This document shows positions 7,536-10,497 of a DNA stretch of 10,497 nucleotides, piece after piece. The first letter of the stretch is position 1, and every line of letters begins with the position of its first letter. The notes under the pieces were generated by a model, which was not told the origin of the DNA, made no database searches, and worked only from the letters and a program-made list of their open reading frames with translations. Location: NCBI GenBank assembly GCA_021799555.1, contig JAJZAG010000053.1:1-10497 (forward strand). Direction: 5' to 3'. The position numbers were made by a program, and so were the translations under genes. The stretch is from Deltaproteobacteria bacterium (GTDB lineage: Bacteria > Desulfobacterota > Binatia > Binatales > Binataceae).

Positions 7536-9914
7536 ATGGCATCAACTCGCGACCGCTTCTCGCTGATCGAGGAAATCTCCGCGATCGGCGGCGAAGACTA
7601 CGACGACCTGCGCTCCGCGCTCGATCGCATCGTCGCGGCAATCGCCGAGGGAATGCAGACCGAAGTTTGCTCGCTCTATTTGTTTGACCCGCAGCACGAA
7701 CGCCTGGTGCTTCGTTCGACCTTTGGTCTGGACCGCGATTCGGTCGGCAAGGTTTCAATGCGCCCGACCGAGGGGCTGGTCGGAATGGTGATCGAATCCG
7801 GCGAGCCGGTCTCGGTGCAGGACGCTATCAGCCATCCGCGCTACAAGTATTTCCCCGAGACCGGCGAAGAGCGCTATCACAGTTTTCTGGGAGTTCCGGT
7901 TCAGGAGAGCCGGCAGAAAGCGATTGGCGTGATGGTTGCCCAGACCCTCTCGCGCCGTAAATTCACTCGCACCGACGAGCGCCTGCTCCGCACCGCCGCG
8001 ACGCAGGTCGCTCAAATTCTTTCCCACTTCCGCTTGCGTGAGACGCTTGCCAACAAAGAAAAGGAACGCGTCGAATACCGTCGCCGCATGATCGAGGCTA
8101 ACCGCCAGCTTAAGGATTATGAGAAGGTCGGGGGCAGGGCGCGCGTCAAACCACCGCAAAAAATCCGCCGCCCGCGCCTGGTCGGTCTGCCTGCGGCTCC
8201 TGGTTTCGGGCAGGGAGTCGCCCACGTAGTCGGCACTTTTCTTTCCACTATCGATCGCAATCAGCGTGCGCGCGACATCAAGGCCGAGCGCAAGCGGCTC
8301 GATGAGGCCCTTGACCGTTCGCGCGCGGAACTCGAAGTGCTGAAGGCGCGGATGGCGCCATTGATGCCCGAGCAGGACCTCAAGATCTTCGACGGCCATC
8401 GCCTGATCCTGGAAGACGAAGCATTTGTCGGCCGGATCCGTGACACTGTTGAAAAGGGGTTTTCCGCCGAGAGCGCATTGTTCCGCGTGATCGACGAGCT
8501 CAGCGCCCAGATGCTGACGGTCGCCGACGGATACCTGCGCGAACGCGCGACCGATTTCCGCGATGTCGGTCATCGGGTGCTGCGCCATCTGCGCCAGGAA
8601 GAGCGTCGCGGCGCCTACGCGAAACCAACAGTCCTGGTAGCGGAAGAATTGACGCTGTCGCAACTGACGCTGGTTTCGCATGAAAACCTCGCGGGAATCG
8701 CGCTGCAGTCGGGGGGAGCCACCTCGCACGCTTCCATACTTGCGCGCTCGTTTGAAATCCCCACCGTGGTCGGCGTCGAACACCTGATGGAGTCCGTCGT
8801 TGAGGGCGATCATCTCGTGCTCGACGGTAACTCCGGCGTGCTCTACGTCAACCCGCCTGCCGATGTCGAGAAGGACTATGCCGTGATGACGCGGCGCTAT
8901 GAGGCATTCAAGCGCGAGCTGATGGAAAATATCACCGAACCGGCCGCGACCAGCGATGGGCATCGGGTGATGCTTCTGGCGAACATCGCACTTTTGGCCG
9001 ATGTGCACCTGGCGATGCGATACGGCGCCGAAGGCGTTGGTCTGCTCCGCTCGGAATTTTCGTTTCTGACCTACGAGGATTTCCCCGACGAGAACCAGCA
9101 GCTCGCGCTTTACAACCGGATGCTCGAAGCGGTCGGCGGGCGCAAACCGGTGGCGATCCGCACCTTGGACATCGGGGCCGACAAATATCCACCGTACATG
9201 CGCGTCCCGCGCGAGGAAAATCCGTTTCTTGGCTGGCGCTCGATCCGGATCTCGCTCGAGATGTCGGGGCTGTTTAAGGTCCAGTTGCGAGCGATCCTCC
9301 GCGCCGCCGCCCGTCATAACGTCCGGATTCTGTTCCCTATGATCTCTTCACTCGAAGAGTTGCGCCGCGCAAAGGAACTGCTCGCAGAATCAGCCGCCGA
9401 GCTTTACAAGGAAGGTCTCGAACATAATCCCGGTATTGAAGTAGGAATCATGGTCGAGGTTCCCTCCGCGGTGTGGCTGGCGCCGCGCCTTGCGCGCGAG
9501 GTCGACTTCTTCTCAGTCGGCACCAACGATTTGATCCAATACCTGCTTGCCGCGGATCGCAACAATCCCAAGGTTGCTCACCTGTACGAGGCGTTCCATC
9601 CCGCCGTAATTTCCGCAATTGCAGAGGTCGTCAACGTAGCCCGCGCGGCCGACAAGGAAGTCGGAATCTGCGGAGAAATGGCGAGCGATCCGCTGGCGAC
9701 ACTCCTGCTGATAGGGATGGGTTTGGATGAGCTAAGCCTGTCGCCGTTGTTCATCCCTGTAGTGCGCAAGCTGGTGCGCGCGGTTGATTTTCCAACCACG
9801 CGGCTGATCGCGCGGGAATGCCTGCAGATGGCCTCGGTCCAGGAGATCAAAGGCTACCTCGTCGAGCGATATAGGGACCTCGGACTGATAAATCTTGTCG
9901 AGATGTATCGATGA
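7536..9914 (+). CDS. ptsP: PtsP: GAF-domain PEP-protein phosphotransferase (enzyme I-Ntr)
   Basis: The enzyme takes phosphate from PEP onto a histidine and passes it to NPr and EIIA-Ntr in the nitrogen PTS, a regulatory cytosolic phosphorelay. The 792 residues read as follows: an N-terminal GAF sensor domain (about 8-165), a charged helical linker (about 165-205), the EI N-terminal domain from R212 (RPRLVGLPAAPG), the phosphohistidine loop GGATSHASILARS with His398, and a C-terminal PEP-binding barrel. The barrel carries GLLRSEFSFL (502-511), RTLDIGADK (542-550), SVGTNDLIQY (660-669) and GICGEMASD with catalytic Cys712. All key residues are intact. ATG 7536 is preferred over the in-frame TTG at 7533; neither has a clear Shine-Dalgarno sequence. 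In E. coli the GAF domain senses glutamine and 2-oxoglutarate; that role is inferred here. No NPr or EIIA-Ntr gene lies in the window. Confidence 0.95.
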   Translation: MASTRDRFSLIEEISAIGGEDYDDLRSALDRIVAAIAEGMQTEVCSLYLFDPQHERLVLRSTFGLDRDSVGKVSMRPTEGLVGMVIESGEPVSVQDAISHPRYKYFPETGEERYHSFLGVPVQESRQKAIGVMVAQTLSRRKFTRTDERLLRTAATQVAQILSHFRLRETLANKEKERVEYRRRMIEANRQLKDYEKVGGRARVKPPQKIRRPRLVGLPAAPGFGQGVAHVVGTFLSTIDRNQRARDIKAERKRLDEALDRSRAELEVLKARMAPLMPEQDLKIFDGHRLILEDEAFVGRIRDTVEKGFSAESALFRVIDELSAQMLTVADGYLRERATDFRDVGHRVLRHLRQEERRGAYAKPTVLVAEELTLSQLTLVSHENLAGIALQSGGATSHASILARSFEIPTVVGVEHLMESVVEGDHLVLDGNSGVLYVNPPADVEKDYAVMTRRYEAFKRELMENITEPAATSDGHRVMLLANIALLADVHLAMRYGAEGVGLLRSEFSFLTYEDFPDENQQLALYNRMLEAVGGRKPVAIRTLDIGADKYPPYMRVPREENPFLGWRSIRISLEMSGLFKVQLRAILRAAARHNVRILFPMISSLEELRRAKELLAESAAELYKEGLEHNPGIEVGIMVEVPSAVWLAPRLAREVDFFSVGTNDLIQYLLAADRNNPKVAHLYEAFHPAVISAIAEVVNVARAADKEVGICGEMASDPLATLLLIGMGLDELSLSPLFIPVVRKLVRAVDFPTTRLIARECLQMASVQEIKGYLVERYRDLGLINLVEMYR

Positions 9915-9982
9915 CATCGCTGTGCTTGGCATCCCATAAGGTGCTATAGCTCTTGACCCTCAGGTTTGCTCGATTGAAAAGG

Positions 9983-10012
9983 TTGACATTAACTGGCTTG
10001 CCTAGTTAACCT
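9983..10012 (+). promoter_or_regulatory. Putative sigma70 promoter upstream of the last gene
   Basis: TTGACA (9983-9988) is a perfect -35 consensus. The best -10 at proper distance is TAACCT (10007-10012, spacer 18), which keeps the T, A and final T of TATAAT. The weak -10 suggests an activator or repressor dependence. Transcription would start near 10019, about 90 bases before the start codon. Confidence 0.4.
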
Positions 10013-10017
10013 TAACC
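9989..10017. repeat. Dyad TTAACT...AGTTAA overlapping a tandem TTAACC repeat, possible operator
   Basis: TTAACT (9989-9994) and AGTTAA (10004-10009) form a perfect 6-bp inverted repeat with a 9-base spacer. GG/CC flanks on the inner side extend it if one T is bulged. Two tandem copies of TTAACC follow at 10006-10017. The elements sit directly downstream of the consensus -35 box and cover the spacer and -10 region, the typical place for a repressor site. Confidence 0.35.
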
Positions 10018-10109
10018 AGTCGGTCAGTCATCGGGTCTTGCCCCGATCACAATTGCTTACGAGTTGTCAGGCTGACGTTGGTGGTTGGGATTCAGCAGAG
10101 GAACTATCG

Positions 10110-10497
10110 ATGGAACTAACTGTGGTCGCACTTGGAAGCTTCCTCACCTTCGCGACGGTGATTCTTTACATGTTGCTTGGGCGCAACCGCTACGGCGGCA
10201 AGCAGTCGACTGTACCGCTCCAGATCACGGCTTCGCCCGACGCGCTTGCTGGAGCGGCAATCAAGCCGGAACCGGTTCGGACGATTCGAGTCTACTTCAT
10301 GAAGCCCTCGCGCTACGACGAAAACGGCTACGTCCAATTCTTCCGTTACGGCGTTCAGCCGAATAACACGCTGACCGCCCTGACCGCGCTTAACGCGGCG
10401 TTCAATCGAAAATTTGCGGCCGAGCGCAACGTGCAGCTCGAGACCGTCATCTGGGACGAGATTTGCGACGGCGTGATCAGTCCAGACACGATCAAGG
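10110..10497 (+). CDS. Putative membrane-anchored, B12-binding-domain radical SAM protein, N-terminal part; 3' end outside window
   Basis: The frame is open from the ATG at 10110 to the window end (129 codons). AGAGGA sits seven bases upstream, a good ribosome-binding site. Residues about 4-24 (TVVALGSFLTFATVILYMLLG) form a hydrophobic segment followed by GRNRYGGK, typical of a single N-in-type membrane anchor or uncleaved signal. A Pro/Ala-rich linker (about 32-57) leads to a Rossmann-like beginning, TIRVYFMKPSRYDENGYV (58-75), then NNTLTALTALNAAF (85-98) and ETVIWDEICDGVISPDTI (111-128). The PSRYD-x-x-GY and D-E-x-x-x-x-x-I pattern recalls the N-terminal cobalamin-binding-like domain of a group of radical SAM proteins. 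The diagnostic CxxxCxxC lies beyond the window, so this is recognition by resemblance. It could be another membrane-tethered Rossmann-domain protein. Confidence 0.5.
   Translation, partial: MELTVVALGSFLTFATVILYMLLGRNRYGGKQSTVPLQITASPDALAGAAIKPEPVRTIRVYFMKPSRYDENGYVQFFRYGVQPNNTLTALTALNAAFNRKFAAERNVQLETVIWDEICDGVISPDTIK

Larger units (their letters stand above)
9915..10109. other. 195-base intergenic control region between ptsP and the last gene
   Basis: No gene is seen. It contains a possible promoter, a dyad and a tandem TTAACC repeat (9983-10017), described separately, then a roughly 80-base leader ending in AGAGGA (10097-10102) seven bases before the ATG at 10110. I find no clear terminator for ptsP. 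The stretch is visibly more AT-rich than its flanks, fitting a promoter region. Confidence 0.5.

Noticed and set aside
7755..9317. 520-codon antisense ORF opposite ptsP
   Set aside because: It lies wholly across the highly conserved ptsP frame. Its protein has no recognisable domain and the composition of a GC-rich antisense shadow.
10006..10017. TTAACC tandem repeat as telomere-like sequence
   Set aside because: There are only two units, in a promoter region of a bacterial chromosome; a telomere is not supported.

Overview
The window is a GC-rich bacterial chromosome segment with every supported gene on the + strand. It has no rRNA, tRNA, CRISPR array, insertion sequence or phage gene that I can see. 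The protein styles fit an environmental, uncultured lineage of the deltaproteobacterial / Binatota / Rokubacteria sort. They include a split MaoC-type hydratase pair, a GH57-DUF3536 protein, a GAF-bearing PtsP and a radical SAM protein of the PSRYD type. This placement is impressionistic and was not tested.

Layout. Bases 1-1409 hold the C-terminal part of a YyaL/Ssp411 (DUF255) protein. An HxlR-type regulator with a C-terminal zinc-ribbon-like cluster (1540-2043) follows after a poorly explained 130-base stretch. A HAD-superfamily phosphatase lies at 2135-2764, with a 19-bp dyad just upstream. Next comes a two-gene MaoC module: an FAS1-like/MaoC-N subunit (2987-3445) and a catalytic-type MaoC subunit (3483-3905), with a perfect 8-bp hairpin between them. 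A 14-bp hairpin (3954-3986) separates this module from a GH57-DUF3536 protein (4007-5461) that has no Shine-Dalgarno sequence. That gene is followed after two bases by a GTG-started acetyl-CoA synthetase (5464-7422). ptsP, the nitrogen-type PTS enzyme I, follows behind its own sigma70-like promoter (7536-9914). A 195-base intergenic region with a consensus -35 box, a dyad and a tandem TTAACC repeat leads to the start of a putative membrane-anchored radical SAM protein cut by the window end (10110-10497).

How the genes fit together. The tight GH57-acs spacing suggests co-transcription of polysaccharide (perhaps glycogen-like) turnover with acetate activation. The MaoC pair probably forms one heteromeric (R)-enoyl-CoA hydratase or 3-hydroxyacyl dehydratase. 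PtsP would be a global carbon/nitrogen regulator reading PEP and GAF-sensed signals. Its partner proteins (NPr, EIIA-Ntr) are not in the window.

I do not see a clearly new multi-gene system. The best leads are the structured, SD-less 5' region of the GH57 gene, the short GH57-DUF3536 protein coupled to acs, the control region before the last gene, and that gene's membrane anchor.
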